Shown: positions 26,596 through 34,961, numbered from the stretch's first letter. The stretch: 64,000 bases of DNA from Clostridiales bacterium (GCA_019415645.1 DXYV01000013.1:1-64000), one strand, 5' to 3'. The notes: a model not told the origin generated them from the sequence alone. Numbers and translations are program-made.

Positions 26596-27393
26596 ATGAA
26601 CTACACCATTGGATTCATCGGCGCGGGCAATATGGGCGGCGCCATCATCAGGGCCGTCTGCAGGGGGACCGACCCGGCCGGCGTGCTCATCTCCGACCTG
26701 AGCGTGGAAAAAACAGCGGCGCTGGCGGCGGAGACCGGCTGTGCCGTGGCAGAGAGCGCGGCCCAGGTGGCGGGCAGCTGCGACATCGTCATGCTGTGCG
26801 TCAAGCCTCAGGTGCTGGCCCAGACCATTGAGGGCATCAAGCCCTACCTGCACACCAATCTGATCGTCTCCATCGCCGCCGGAGTGACACTGGAGAAGCT
26901 CCACGGGATGCTGGGCGACGGTCCGCTGGTGCGCATCATGCCCAATACCCCGGCCGCTATCGGCAAAGGGACCCTGCTGACCGCCTTTGGGGACAAGGTG
27001 AATCAGACCTACCGGGAGAAGCTGACGGCGCTGCTGACTCCCTGCGGCAGCGTGGAAGAGGTGACGGAAGCGGAGCTGGACATGGGTTCCGCCATCTCCG
27101 GGTGCGGCCCTGCCTTTGTCTATCAATTCATTGAAGCGCTGGCTGACGGCGGGGTGCAGATCGGCCTGTCCCGGGAGAAGGCCCAGCGGTATGCGGCCCA
27201 GATGGTGCAGGGCGCGGCGGCCATGGTGCTGGAGAGCGGCCAGCATCCCGGCGCGCTCAAGGACGCGGTGTGCTCCCCCGGCGGCACCACCATCGCCGGC
27301 GTGGCCGAGCTGGAGAAGCGGGCCTTCCGGTCCGCGGCGGCTCAGGCGGTCGTGGCGGCCTATGAGAAGAACGAAAAGCTGGCGGGGAAGTAA
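26596..27393 (+). CDS. proC: Pyrroline-5-carboxylate reductase
   Basis: A 265-residue cytosolic enzyme of full family length that makes the last step of proline synthesis, reducing pyrroline-5-carboxylate with NAD(P)H. The Rossmann motif IGFIGAGNMGGAII is at residues 4-17; VRIMPNTPAAIGKG lies near residue 115; the C-terminal signature, including SPGGTTIAGVAELEK, lies near residue 230. RBS AAGGAGCG. It follows the metalloprotease-like gene closely and ends at a strong terminator. No other proline gene is nearby. Confidence 0.96.
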   Translation: MNYTIGFIGAGNMGGAIIRAVCRGTDPAGVLISDLSVEKTAALAAETGCAVAESAAQVAGSCDIVMLCVKPQVLAQTIEGIKPYLHTNLIVSIAAGVTLEKLHGMLGDGPLVRIMPNTPAAIGKGTLLTAFGDKVNQTYREKLTALLTPCGSVEEVTEAELDMGSAISGCGPAFVYQFIEALADGGVQIGLSREKAQRYAAQMVQGAAAMVLESGQHPGALKDAVCSPGGTTIAGVAELEKRAFRSAAAQAVVAAYEKNEKLAGK

Positions 27394-27403
27394 AGAAAAC
27401 GAG

Positions 27404-27433
27404 AAGGGCCTGGCGCATAGCGCCAGGCCCTTT
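27404..27433 (+). terminator. Intrinsic terminator of proC
   Basis: Twelve-base arms around a 5-base loop followed by TTTG. It lies between convergent genes and may serve both. Confidence 0.8.
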
Positions 27434-27455
27434 GTGCGGAACAAGAGAAAGACGG

Positions 27456-28520
27456 TCAGCCGCCTGACGGAGAATCCGGCAGGGAGAGCGGAAGGCCGCC
27501 GAACAGGACATGGTCGATCTGATTCAGGGGAATGGGGGAATCGAAGGCCGTAACGCCCTCCATAAAGTCCGGGCCAAAGGTGCCAAGTCCGCAGGACAGC
27601 GGGACGGTGGTGCCATCGGTGAGCACCAGGCTGATTCCGGTATGGTCGGAAGAGATCAGACTGGAGTCGGTACACCGGATGCGGTAGGAGGCGCTCAGCG
27701 GGGAGAGCGTGAGGGATTCCAGCGTGAGGGTGTTGGCGGTGCTGCGCTCCACATAGGTGGCTCCGCCGGTATCCACCTCCACCGCCTGGCTTTGGTAGAA
27801 GTGCGTCAGATCGAAGCTCCAATCCCCCTCCAGCAGCACATAGTCCCCGCTCTGGTGGGTCACGTCGGGATAGAGCAGCAGGTCTGACAGATACAGGGTC
27901 TTTTCCGCGCCGTCGTTCCAGTTGACGCCGCCCGGCCAGCCATAGAGCAGGAACACCAGCTCGACCACATGGTCTCCGGGGGTGGAATCGGGCAGGAAGC
28001 GCGCTTTCTGCATGCCCCAGTTCAGGCGCTCCCCGGTCTGCGTATCCCGCAGCTCCACATCCAGAAAGACATGGTCCTCCTGTTCGCCCATGTCGGGCAG
28101 GACGGTCCCCTCCGGGGCCTCCACCCGCAGGCGGAGATAGAGATTATGCTCATCGCTGATGGCGGCCAGGGGCGTAAGGGTGGTGCCGTTGCTGACCGAG
28201 GCCGGCAGGTCGGTGGTCCCGATCTCGTCCAGCAGAGCCTTCTGACCGTCGTTCAGGGGGGCGCTTTCAAGGGTAAAGAAGGCGTCAAACAGGTCGCCGG
28301 GCCCCCAGAGCTGATAGGCGGCCATGGCCGAGACGGTGAGGGCCGCCGCAAGGGCGGCGCAGGCCAGCAGGCGGGGGAGGGCCCGGCGTTTGGACCGCCG
28401 AACGGCCAGCTGCTTCCGCGTGCGCGCCCGAATCAGGTCCGGAGATACCTCCGGCGGCGGGCTCAGCTCCACGGAGCCGTCCACCCAGTCGTCCAGCAGG
28501 TCAGAGATTCGAAGATTCAC
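27456..28520 (-). CDS. DUF4179 anti-sigma-like membrane protein (module 1)
   Basis: A 354-residue protein: a cytoplasmic N-terminal segment (1-60, ISDLLDDWVDG...), one membrane helix (about 65-85, LLACAALAAALTVSAMAAY), and an extracytoplasmic DUF4179-like beta-rich domain. Such proteins follow sigma factor genes in Clostridia and are thought to act as anti-sigma or sensory partners. The start is GTG at 28520, within the 3' end of the sigma gene (20-bp overlap), preceded by GGGGGT. No cytoplasmic zinc anti-sigma HxxxCxxC motif is seen. Confidence 0.8.
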   Translation of the reverse strand: MNLRISDLLDDWVDGSVELSPPPEVSPDLIRARTRKQLAVRRSKRRALPRLLACAALAAALTVSAMAAYQLWGPGDLFDAFFTLESAPLNDGQKALLDEIGTTDLPASVSNGTTLTPLAAISDEHNLYLRLRVEAPEGTVLPDMGEQEDHVFLDVELRDTQTGERLNWGMQKARFLPDSTPGDHVVELVFLLYGWPGGVNWNDGAEKTLYLSDLLLYPDVTHQSGDYVLLEGDWSFDLTHFYQSQAVEVDTGGATYVERSTANTLTLESLTLSPLSASYRIRCTDSSLISSDHTGISLVLTDGTTVPLSCGLGTFGPDFMEGVTAFDSPIPLNQIDHVLFGGLPLSLPDSPSGG

Positions 28521-29055
28521 AGGGATACCCCCTTTCACAAAGCAGTTCCTTGAGTTTTTTGCGTCCGCGGTGGAGGCGGACCTTGACCGTAGAGGGGGGC
28601 ATGGACAGGGCAGTACCGATCTCGGCCGCGGTCTGGCCATAATAGTAGTGGCGCAGGAAAATGGTCCGGTCCTGTTCTCCGAGGGAATTCAGAAGCGCCC
28701 GGACCAGCGCGGCGCGCTCCGCCTGCTCCAGCGTCTCGGCGGGGCCGGGGGCGGAAACCGGCGTCAGTACGTCCTCCTCCAGAGGGAGTTCCCGCCCCAG
28801 CTCCCGCAGGCGGTTCTTGGCCTTGTTGCGGACGATGGCGGCCAGATAGGGGCGCACCTTGCCGGGGACCAGCTTGTGCGCATTGTCCCACAGAGCCAGA
28901 AAGGAATCGGACACCACCTCCTCCACGTCCCGGGGCGCGCCGCGCAGAATCGAGGCCGCCAGACCGCTGGCAAAGCGCAGCTCCCGGTCCATCAGGGCTT
29001 CCAGAGCGGCGGGGTCCCGCTTCCGGATGCGGGCGATCAGGGTTTCCTCGTCCAT
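28501..29055 (-). CDS. ECF-like sigma-70 family RNA polymerase sigma factor (module 1)
   Basis: A 184-residue sigma factor with region 2 (about residues 20-90; DVEEVVSDSFLALWDNAHK) and region 4 (about 120-175; SLGEQDRTIFLRHYYYGQTAAEIG, then STVKVRLHRGRKKLKELL). It has no regions 1 or 3, so it belongs to the ECF group. It overlaps the DUF4179 gene that follows, its probable regulator. A GAACGCGCG 9-mer occurs 21 bp upstream of its start and again before the second sigma gene at 31095. Confidence 0.92.
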   Translation of the reverse strand: MDEETLIARIRKRDPAALEALMDRELRFASGLAASILRGAPRDVEEVVSDSFLALWDNAHKLVPGKVRPYLAAIVRNKAKNRLRELGRELPLEEDVLTPVSAPGPAETLEQAERAALVRALLNSLGEQDRTIFLRHYYYGQTAAEIGTALSMPPSTVKVRLHRGRKKLKELLCERGYPCESSNL

Positions 29056-29132
29056 GGACTCACCTCCAAATAAAACGCGCGTTCACCTCTCTTAACACAG
29101 AATGGGGCAAAAAGATTTCAGAAGGGAAGAAA

Positions 29133-29171
29133 AAACAGGCGGCGGCCCCAATTTGGGACCGCCGCCTGTTT
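29133..29171 (-). terminator. Intrinsic terminator of mtaB
   Basis: Stem of about 16 bp with one mismatch, followed on the minus strand by TTTTTTCTT. It separates mtaB from the sigma factor gene downstream. Confidence 0.88.
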
Positions 29172-29189
29172 CTGCGAAAGGGGAGGACA

Positions 29190-30488
29190 TCACCCGGCGG
29201 AGACCAGCTCGCCGGTCAGGGCGGAGCCCTCCACGCCGGTGATGCGCACGGCCCGCAGCTCGTTGTGGAGCGCCTGCCCATGGGCCCGGACGGCCACATA
29301 ATTGGGGGCGTGCCCCTGCCAGAGACCGTGCTTTTCCTCCTCGAACAGGACGGGCAGGGTGGAACCCACCAGCCGGCGCAGGTAGTTCTGCTCCAGTCGG
29401 CCGGCGACCTGAGCCGCCCGATGGGCCCGGGCCTCCTTTTCCTCCTTGGAAATCTGGCCCTCCAGGGCCGCGGCGGGGGTGCCCGTCCGGCGGGAGTAGG
29501 GGAAAATGTGCATGGAGGAGAAGGCGCAGCGCTCCAGAAAGGCCAGCGTGGCGGAAAATTCTTCTTCCGTCTCCTGGGGGAAACCCACGATCAGGTCGGT
29601 GGTGATGGCCGGGTCGGCGAAATGGGCGCGCAGCAGCTCCACGGACTGGAGATACCGGGCGGTATCGTATTTGCGGTTCATCCGCTTCAGCGTGGCGTCG
29701 CAGCCGCTCTGGAGGGAGAGGTGGAAGTGAGGACACAGGTTGGGCAGGACGGCGGCCCGGCGGCAGAAGTCCTCCGTGACGGTCCGGGGCTCCAGAGAGC
29801 CCAGCCGGACCCGCAGGCCGGGCACGGCGGCGCAGACGGCTTCGATCAGGTCGATGAGTCCGGTACCGTCCCGGAAGTCGGCGCCCCAGGAGGAGATCTC
29901 AATACCGGTGAGGACGATCTCCCGGTAGCCCTGGGCGGCCAGAGATCTGGCCTGGAGCACGGCCTGCTCCAGCGGCAGGGAGCGAATCGGGCCTCGGGCA
30001 TAGGGAATGATGCAGTAGGAGCAGAAATTCACGCAGCCGTCCTCCACCTTCAACAGGGCACGGGTGCGCCCCTCCAGCCCTCCGGCCTCCAGCGGCTCGA
30101 AGGTCCGGCGGCGCAGGGCGTCGTCCACGGCGACGATGGCCTGCCCCTTGTGGGCGGCCGCCTGTTCCAGCAGGTCCAGGAAGGCCATGCGGTCCCCCGT
30201 GCCGGCCACCACGTCCACCCCCAGGGCCTCCACGGCGGCCGGGTCGGTCTGGGCGTAGCAGCCGCAGACCGCCACCACCGCGTGGGGGCTGCGCTTCCGG
30301 GCCCGCCGGATGGTGTTGCGGGATTTTTTGTCGGAGACCGCGGTCACGGTGCAGGTGTTGATGATGTAAGCGTCAGCGGCGTCCTCGAAGGGCACCAGCT
30401 GATGGCTCCGCTCAGTCAGTCCCCGCTCCAGGGCCTGGGTCTCGTATTGATTGACCTTGCAGCCCAAGGTGTAGATGGCGACTTTCAT
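29190..30488 (-). CDS. mtaB: tRNA (t6A37) methylthiotransferase MtaB
   Basis: A 432-residue radical SAM enzyme that adds a methylthio group to t6A37 in tRNAs reading ANN codons. Domains in order: an N-terminal UPF0004 domain (YTLGCKVNQYET at 6-17; CTVTAVSDKKSR; VCGCYAQTDP), a radical SAM core with CVNFCSYC (Cx3Cx2C) near residue 145, and a C-terminal TRAM-like segment. The KVNQYE motif and length fit MtaB rather than MiaB. The ATG at 30488 was chosen because the family begins there (MKVAIYTLGC); longer forms add unrelated sequence. Monocistronic. Confidence 0.92.
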   Translation of the reverse strand: MKVAIYTLGCKVNQYETQALERGLTERSHQLVPFEDAADAYIINTCTVTAVSDKKSRNTIRRARKRSPHAVVAVCGCYAQTDPAAVEALGVDVVAGTGDRMAFLDLLEQAAAHKGQAIVAVDDALRRRTFEPLEAGGLEGRTRALLKVEDGCVNFCSYCIIPYARGPIRSLPLEQAVLQARSLAAQGYREIVLTGIEISSWGADFRDGTGLIDLIEAVCAAVPGLRVRLGSLEPRTVTEDFCRRAAVLPNLCPHFHLSLQSGCDATLKRMNRKYDTARYLQSVELLRAHFADPAITTDLIVGFPQETEEEFSATLAFLERCAFSSMHIFPYSRRTGTPAAALEGQISKEEKEARAHRAAQVAGRLEQNYLRRLVGSTLPVLFEEEKHGLWQGHAPNYVAVRAHGQALHNELRAVRITGVEGSALTGELVSAG

Positions 30489-30587
30489 GTGGATTCCCCT
30501 TGTCAAATCGAAAATTGCCTGTATAATGAAACCAGGACCAGAACCGATGCTGCGTTGAGCACCAGAATATCTCGTTATCATGTGTGC

Positions 30588-30719
30588 GGAACAAAGCGGA
30601 ACGCCTTGCGTGCCAAAGCGTTCCAGACCAAACAGCTTTGTTCAGGTGCAAGAGTTTTGGACCGTTTCTGCACAAAACCCCTTGCACGACTCACACAAGT
30701 GCCGCGGCACTTGTGTGAG
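30588..30719. repeat. Three successive inverted repeats between mtaB and the HPr-like gene
   Basis: First, a nested stem: GAACAAAGC (30589-30597)/GCTTTGTTC (30635-30643) enclosing GGAACGC (30598-30604)/GCGTTCC (30618-30624). Second, GTGCAAG (30646-30652)/CTTGCAC (30681-30687) enclosing GTTTTG/CAAAAC. Third, a 30-bp perfect palindrome at 30690-30719. No open frame fits. It could be a structured RNA leader, a small repeat element or a divergent regulatory region (mtaB and the HPr-like gene diverge here). Confidence 0.65.
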
Positions 30720-30768
30720 CAGACCTTATTATAACAAGGAACGGCACGCTTGTATAGGAGGGAATCGT

Positions 30769-30999
30769 ATGGAATTTCAAGTTTTGCTCACTTCGGTGGC
30801 GGATGTGAAGCGGTTTGTGGATGTGGCGGCAGCCTACCCTTACGACGTGGATGTGAGCACCGAGCGCTATATCGTCAACGGCAAGTCCATCATGGGCCTG
30901 TTTTCCATCGACCTGGCCAAGCCGGTGACGGTAAAGCTCCACCAGGCGGGGCCGGAGGCCGACGCCATGAAGGCGGCCCTGGCGGACTTCATCCCCTGA
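30769..30999 (+). CDS. HPr-like protein lacking the phospho-histidine
   Basis: A 76-residue protein with the HPr fold signature around IVNGKSIMGLFSIDL, so the serine equivalent to HPr Ser46 (here Ser40) is kept. The N-terminal histidine motif of true HPr (LHARPA) is absent: that region reads SVADVKRFVDVAAAYP. It therefore cannot carry PEP-dependent phosphate in the usual way and recalls Crh, a regulatory HPr homologue acting with CcpA in Bacillus. ATG at 30769 follows GGAGGGAATCGT. Alone between the triple inverted repeat and a terminator. Whether HPr kinase modifies it is unknown. Confidence 0.8.
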   Translation: MEFQVLLTSVADVKRFVDVAAAYPYDVDVSTERYIVNGKSIMGLFSIDLAKPVTVKLHQAGPEADAMKAALADFIP

Positions 31000-31017
31000 C
31001 CGGAACCGGGCGGCCGC

Positions 31018-31055
31018 AAGCCGGGAAGCTCCTGTGGGAGCTTCCCGGCTTTTTT
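31018..31055 (+). terminator. Intrinsic terminator of the HPr-like gene
   Basis: Fifteen-base arms (31018-31032, 31037-31051), 4-base loop, T run to 31055. Confidence 0.92.
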
Positions 31056-31128
31056 GAAACCTTTTTCCCGTTTTCGCGACTATCTGATTGAACGGAACGC
31101 GCGCAACGTTCGGCAAAGGAGGGTGCCT

Positions 31129-31683
31129 ATGGAGGAGCGCAGACTGCTGGAACAACTGAAAAAGCGGCAGCGGGGCGCTCTGGAGCGGGCCATCGACCGC
31201 TATACGCCCTATGTGAGCACGGTGGTCTGGCGGACTCTGGGGCCCGCCGCCACCCGGGAGGACGCGGAGGAAGTGGTATCCGACGTGTTCCTGGCCCTGT
31301 GGGCTGGGGCGGACTCGGTGACCGGCGAGCATCTGCGGGCCTGGCTTGCGGCGGTGGCCCGCAACAAGGCGGCCGACCGGCTGCGGCGGGCGGAACAGGC
31401 GGCGGCGCCCCTGTTGGACAGCGACGCGGACCCGGCCATGGGGCCGGAGGAACAGGCGGAGACCCGGGAGTGGGCCGCGCGCCTGTGGCAGGCGGTGCAG
31501 AGCCTGGAGGAGCCGGACCGCACCCTGTTCGTGCGTTATTACTACGAAGGAGAGAAGCTGAAGGACGTGGCAAAGGAACTGAACCTGCACCCTGCCACGG
31601 CCCGCACCCGGCTGCACCGGGGGCGGAAGGTACTCAAACAGCGGCTGACGGAAGGAGGGGAGCAGCCATGCGGGGAGACCTGA
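31129..31683 (+). CDS. ECF-like sigma-70 family RNA polymerase sigma factor (module 2)
   Basis: A 184-residue sigma factor, the same length as the module 1 sigma. Region 2 has AEEVVSDVFLALWAG near residue 50; region 4 has LEEPDRTLFVRYYYEGEKLKDVAKEL near residue 130 and TARTRLHRGRKVLKQRL at the end. ATG at 31129 follows AAAGGAGGG. The anti-sigma-like gene starts 16 bp before its stop. The two 184-residue sigmas probably arose by duplication: they share block order and spacing around SDxFLALW and LHRGRK-LK. Confidence 0.93.
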   Translation: MEERRLLEQLKKRQRGALERAIDRYTPYVSTVVWRTLGPAATREDAEEVVSDVFLALWAGADSVTGEHLRAWLAAVARNKAADRLRRAEQAAAPLLDSDADPAMGPEEQAETREWAARLWQAVQSLEEPDRTLFVRYYYEGEKLKDVAKELNLHPATARTRLHRGRKVLKQRLTEGGEQPCGET

Positions 31684-33038
31684 ACCGGCTGTGGGACGCG
31701 CTGACGCCGCTGCCCGGCGGCTGTCCCATGCCGGAGGCGAAGCAGATCAGACGGCGGGTCCGCGCCGCGCTGGACGCGGACCCGGAGGAAAGGAGACTGT
31801 ATATGAAACAAAGAATGCGGTTTGCGGTCAGCCTGGCCGCGGCGCTGGTGCTGCTGGGCGGTTCCGCCCTGGCCGTGGCCGGGAACTGGAACGTGCTCAA
31901 CGCCTTTTTTGAGGGGGACACCTCGGCCGCCCAGGGGCTGGTGGACGAACAGGCGCGGTCGGTCAGCGACGGGAGCTTTACCCTGACGGTGAGCAGCTCG
32001 GCCTCCGACGGACAGACCGCCTATCTGCTGGCCACCGTGACGGGCGAGACGCCGGAAGCGGTGGAGACGCTGATGGCGGAGGACTTTGAAAACATGGATA
32101 CCTGGAATTACGACCGTATTGAGACCGAGACGGACGACCCGCCGGCGGAATCGGGCGGCCCCATCATTATGAGCCTGGGGGCCGGAGAGGAGGAGCAGCT
32201 GCGCACGGAGAACTCACGGACCTGGGCGCTGGACATGGGCGTGACCGAGCATACGACGGCGATTCAGCTGTGGCTGGGGGTCATGGGTCGGGAATGGACC
32301 CTGGAAATTCCGCTCAGTCAAGTCCAGTCGGTCACCGTGGACGTTCATGCCTCGGGTGAGGGCGTGCCGACCGTGTTCAACGCTTCAGGGGGAACCCTGA
32401 CGGTGGAGCAGGTCACGCTCAGTCCCTTCACCTGTTCCTTCCGGGTCAGCTGGTGGAAAGAGGCGGAGCCGCTGGTATTCTTCCGCATGGCGGACGGCAG
32501 CCTGCGCACCACCGGCCAGATGATGCACTTTACCGACGGAGACCGAATTGGAGAATCAGAAGATGGATACCTCTTTGACTGGAACTATGAGTTCCATCAG
32601 GTCCAGGATCTGGAGCAGATTCGCGGAATCATCCTGTTTGGCCGGGAATATCCCCTGGACGGGAGCGAGCCCTTCGACGTGACGGTGGACGAGAAGCTGT
32701 ATCCCTTCCAGATTCCCCTGATGGACCGGCTCAGCGAGGACAGCGGCTACGGCGTGCCGGTGCGCGCCCTGTGCGAGGGCCTGGGCGGGACCTGCGTCTG
32801 GGACAACGCTACCAAGACGGCCGTGTGTACCTACCGGGATGTGACCATCGCGCTCACCCTGGGCAGCGGCACGGCCCTGGTCAACGGCGAACCCGTGGCG
32901 CTGGAAAACCCGCCGGCCAACCAGGACGGAAGCCTGGCGGTAAACTGCGGCGTATTCCTGGATGCGTGGCAGATCCAGATGGCAGCCGCGGCAGAGGAAG
33001 CCGGCGGCGAGCATGTGGCCTGGGTGGTCACGCCGTAA
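31668..33038 (+). CDS. DUF4179-type anti-sigma-like protein with C-terminal copper-amine-oxidase-N-like domain (module 2)
   Basis: A 456-residue protein. A short cytoplasmic part (1-45) precedes a membrane helix (about 50-68, FAVSLAAALVLLGGSALAVAG), then a DUF4179-like extracellular region (about 75-335). The last 110 residues (VPVRALCEGLGGTCVWDNAT, then ALVNGEPVALENPP) look like the stalk domain of copper amine oxidase N-terminal type, a fusion not present in modules 1 and 3. ATG at 31668 follows GGAGGGGAGCAG. Presumed regulator of the overlapping sigma factor. Confidence 0.8.
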   Translation: MRGDLNRLWDALTPLPGGCPMPEAKQIRRRVRAALDADPEERRLYMKQRMRFAVSLAAALVLLGGSALAVAGNWNVLNAFFEGDTSAAQGLVDEQARSVSDGSFTLTVSSSASDGQTAYLLATVTGETPEAVETLMAEDFENMDTWNYDRIETETDDPPAESGGPIIMSLGAGEEEQLRTENSRTWALDMGVTEHTTAIQLWLGVMGREWTLEIPLSQVQSVTVDVHASGEGVPTVFNASGGTLTVEQVTLSPFTCSFRVSWWKEAEPLVFFRMADGSLRTTGQMMHFTDGDRIGESEDGYLFDWNYEFHQVQDLEQIRGIILFGREYPLDGSEPFDVTVDEKLYPFQIPLMDRLSEDSGYGVPVRALCEGLGGTCVWDNATKTAVCTYRDVTIALTLGSGTALVNGEPVALENPPANQDGSLAVNCGVFLDAWQIQMAAAAEEAGGEHVAWVVTP

Positions 33039-33056
33039 CCGAACCAATTCAAAAGG

Positions 33057-33090
33057 AAAGCCGGCCCGGAACCGTTCCGGGCCGGCTTTT
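33057..33090 (+). terminator. Intrinsic terminator after module 2
   Basis: Fifteen-base arms (33057-33071, 33075-33089) with a 3-base loop and TTTT at the 3' foot. Lies between convergent genes. Confidence 0.88.
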
Positions 33091-33111
33091 GTCGTGCCGT
33101 TCTGCGCCGCG

Positions 33112-34488
33112 TCAGGAGATGGGGACGGTCACGGGCTGCTCAAAGCGGACATAATCGTCGTAATCCAGCTGGAGCTCCACCGTGTCCCAGGGGTAGTCCT
33201 CCAGGGTGAAGGTATAGCAGTAGGGAATGTGGCGGAGCGTCTCCGAATCGATCGTGTCGTAGAACAGCCCCATGCGGGTCAACTCGTAGGAATTCCCCTC
33301 CGGGTCACGGTAAGCGCCGGAGAAGGGGTTCCGATGGACGTCAGAATTGATCCATAGGGTCACGTCGTCCCCGTCCCACTGGACGGACTGGAGAGTGCAG
33401 CCCTCCGGAAGGCCGGCGGCAGTCCTGGTGACCAGGTCGAGCGAAGCCCATTGCGCCTCCGGCTCCTTCTCCTGCCAGACCGCCGTATCCACGCAAAGGG
33501 TCAGGCCCTCCGGGCGGTCAAAATAGAAGCTCTGCCAGTAGTAGGTCAAAACTTCCGGCGTGTCGGGCTCGCCGGTGGAGGAGAGAATGCCGTCGCCGTT
33601 CTCGTAGCGGTTGCCCGCCGCGTCCTCGAACCAGAAGCGCAGCTGCCGCAGCCATTTGTCGTTGGCCGGGTCGCTGTCCAGATAGAGAATGGTGCGGGTG
33701 GGGGTGAGCTCCAGCCGGTCCACCAGGATGCGCTGGCCGTCCAGCTCCAGCCACTGGCCCACCGGCAGCGTGACGGCCTCGGCCGTGCGGCTGGGGTCCA
33801 GAGTAAGGGGAAAGGTAAAGGAGACCGACGGCTGCTGGGCGAGGTATTCCTCGAAGGAGCCGTCGTCCCGGTCGATCAGGTCCGCGACGTCCGGCGGAGT
33901 GGGATTATACCAGTCGGGTCGGTAGTGCAGCGTCAGGGAGAGGGTCAGCTCCTCCGGCGGGGACAGCTCGGAGAAATGGATGTTGAACTGGCGCAGCGTG
34001 TCGTAGCCCTCCGCGGAGTTGGACATCGTGACGCCGTACCCCTCCAGCGGCTGGCCGGATCGGTCCAGCAGGTCGCAACTGATCACCCAGGGGCCGTCCA
34101 GCCGGTAGAACACGGTCAGCTGCTTTTCGTCGGCAATGGCATATTCCAGGGTCAGAGTCACGCCGTCCACGGTCTGGGTCTGGCCGATATACTGCACGCA
34201 GTCGTGCTCCACGGCGGCGGACAGACTGGGGGAAAAGGCCACGGCGGCGGCCAGGTCCCGCAGAAGGGGAACGTGGGAGCAGGCCAGGGCGAAGGTGGGG
34301 AACACGTTGACCAGCAGCACGAAGCAGGCCGCCAGGCTGGCCAGCGAGGCCGCCGGGATCGTCCACAGACGGCCGTTCCGCCGCCGGCGGCGCGCCCGGG
34401 CGCGGGCCCGCTCCACGGTGCCATCCAGCGCGGGGGGCGGGGCGCTGAGCTCCTGCATCAGCGCCCAATATTCCTCTGTGCGGTTCAT
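33112..34488 (-). CDS. DUF4179 anti-sigma-like membrane protein (module 3)
   Basis: A 458-residue protein with an Arg-rich cytoplasmic N-terminus (RARARARRRRRNGR near 30-40), a membrane helix (about 44-68) and a long extracellular region of DUF4179 type. ATG overlaps the sigma stop by 4 bp (34485-34488), so the two are translationally coupled. Acidic residues and Trp/Tyr are frequent in the extracellular part. Presumed anti-sigma or sensor for the module 3 sigma factor; the signal is unknown. Confidence 0.78.
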   Translation of the reverse strand: MNRTEEYWALMQELSAPPPALDGTVERARARARRRRRNGRLWTIPAASLASLAACFVLLVNVFPTFALACSHVPLLRDLAAAVAFSPSLSAAVEHDCVQYIGQTQTVDGVTLTLEYAIADEKQLTVFYRLDGPWVISCDLLDRSGQPLEGYGVTMSNSAEGYDTLRQFNIHFSELSPPEELTLSLTLHYRPDWYNPTPPDVADLIDRDDGSFEEYLAQQPSVSFTFPLTLDPSRTAEAVTLPVGQWLELDGQRILVDRLELTPTRTILYLDSDPANDKWLRQLRFWFEDAAGNRYENGDGILSSTGEPDTPEVLTYYWQSFYFDRPEGLTLCVDTAVWQEKEPEAQWASLDLVTRTAAGLPEGCTLQSVQWDGDDVTLWINSDVHRNPFSGAYRDPEGNSYELTRMGLFYDTIDSETLRHIPYCYTFTLEDYPWDTVELQLDYDDYVRFEQPVTVPIS

Positions 34489-34961
34489 AAAGCCACCTCC
34501 TCGGAGTCGGTCAGGTCCAGCCGGAGCAGCTCCAGCGCCCGCTTTTGCCGGGTGGATACCGTGCCCCGGGGAATGTCCAGGGTGCGGGCGGTCTCCTCCA
34601 GGGTCAGACCGGTGAAATAGCGCAGGCTGATCACCGCCCGCAGCTCCTCCGGCAGGCGGCGCAGGGCCTCTTTGAGGGGGAGGGCGTCAAACTGCTCCTG
34701 GGCGGTCTCGGGCAGGGTCTCCACCGCCAGCTCCCGCTTGCGGCGGCGCAGCTCGTTGTGGCAGACGTTGATGAGGATGCGGGTCAGCCAGGTCTCGCAG
34801 AACTCCGGCTGACGCAGCTTGCGGTAAGCGCGGAAGCCGCGGTAGACCGCCTCGTCCACCGCGTCCACCGCGGCGGATGGACTGCCCAGATAGAGGGCGG
34901 CCGTGCGGTAGAGCCGGCCCTTGAGGGCCTCCGCCCGGTCAAGGTATTCCTGTTCGGTCAT
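34485..34961 (-). CDS. Sigma-70 family RNA polymerase sigma factor (module 3, SigV-like)
   Basis: A 158-residue ECF-type sigma factor. Region 2: LYRTAALYLGSPSAAVDAVD and TWLTRILINVCHNELRRRKRE (about 17-80). Region 4: LPEELRAVISLRYFTGLTLEE and RGTVSTRQKRALELLR (about 100-150). It is of a different subgroup from the two 184-residue sigmas. ATG at 34961 follows GGGGGAGG. Followed directly by its anti-sigma-like partner. Confidence 0.92.
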   Translation of the reverse strand: MTEQEYLDRAEALKGRLYRTAALYLGSPSAAVDAVDEAVYRGFRAYRKLRQPEFCETWLTRILINVCHNELRRRKRELAVETLPETAQEQFDALPLKEALRRLPEELRAVISLRYFTGLTLEETARTLDIPRGTVSTRQKRALELLRLDLTDSEEVAL

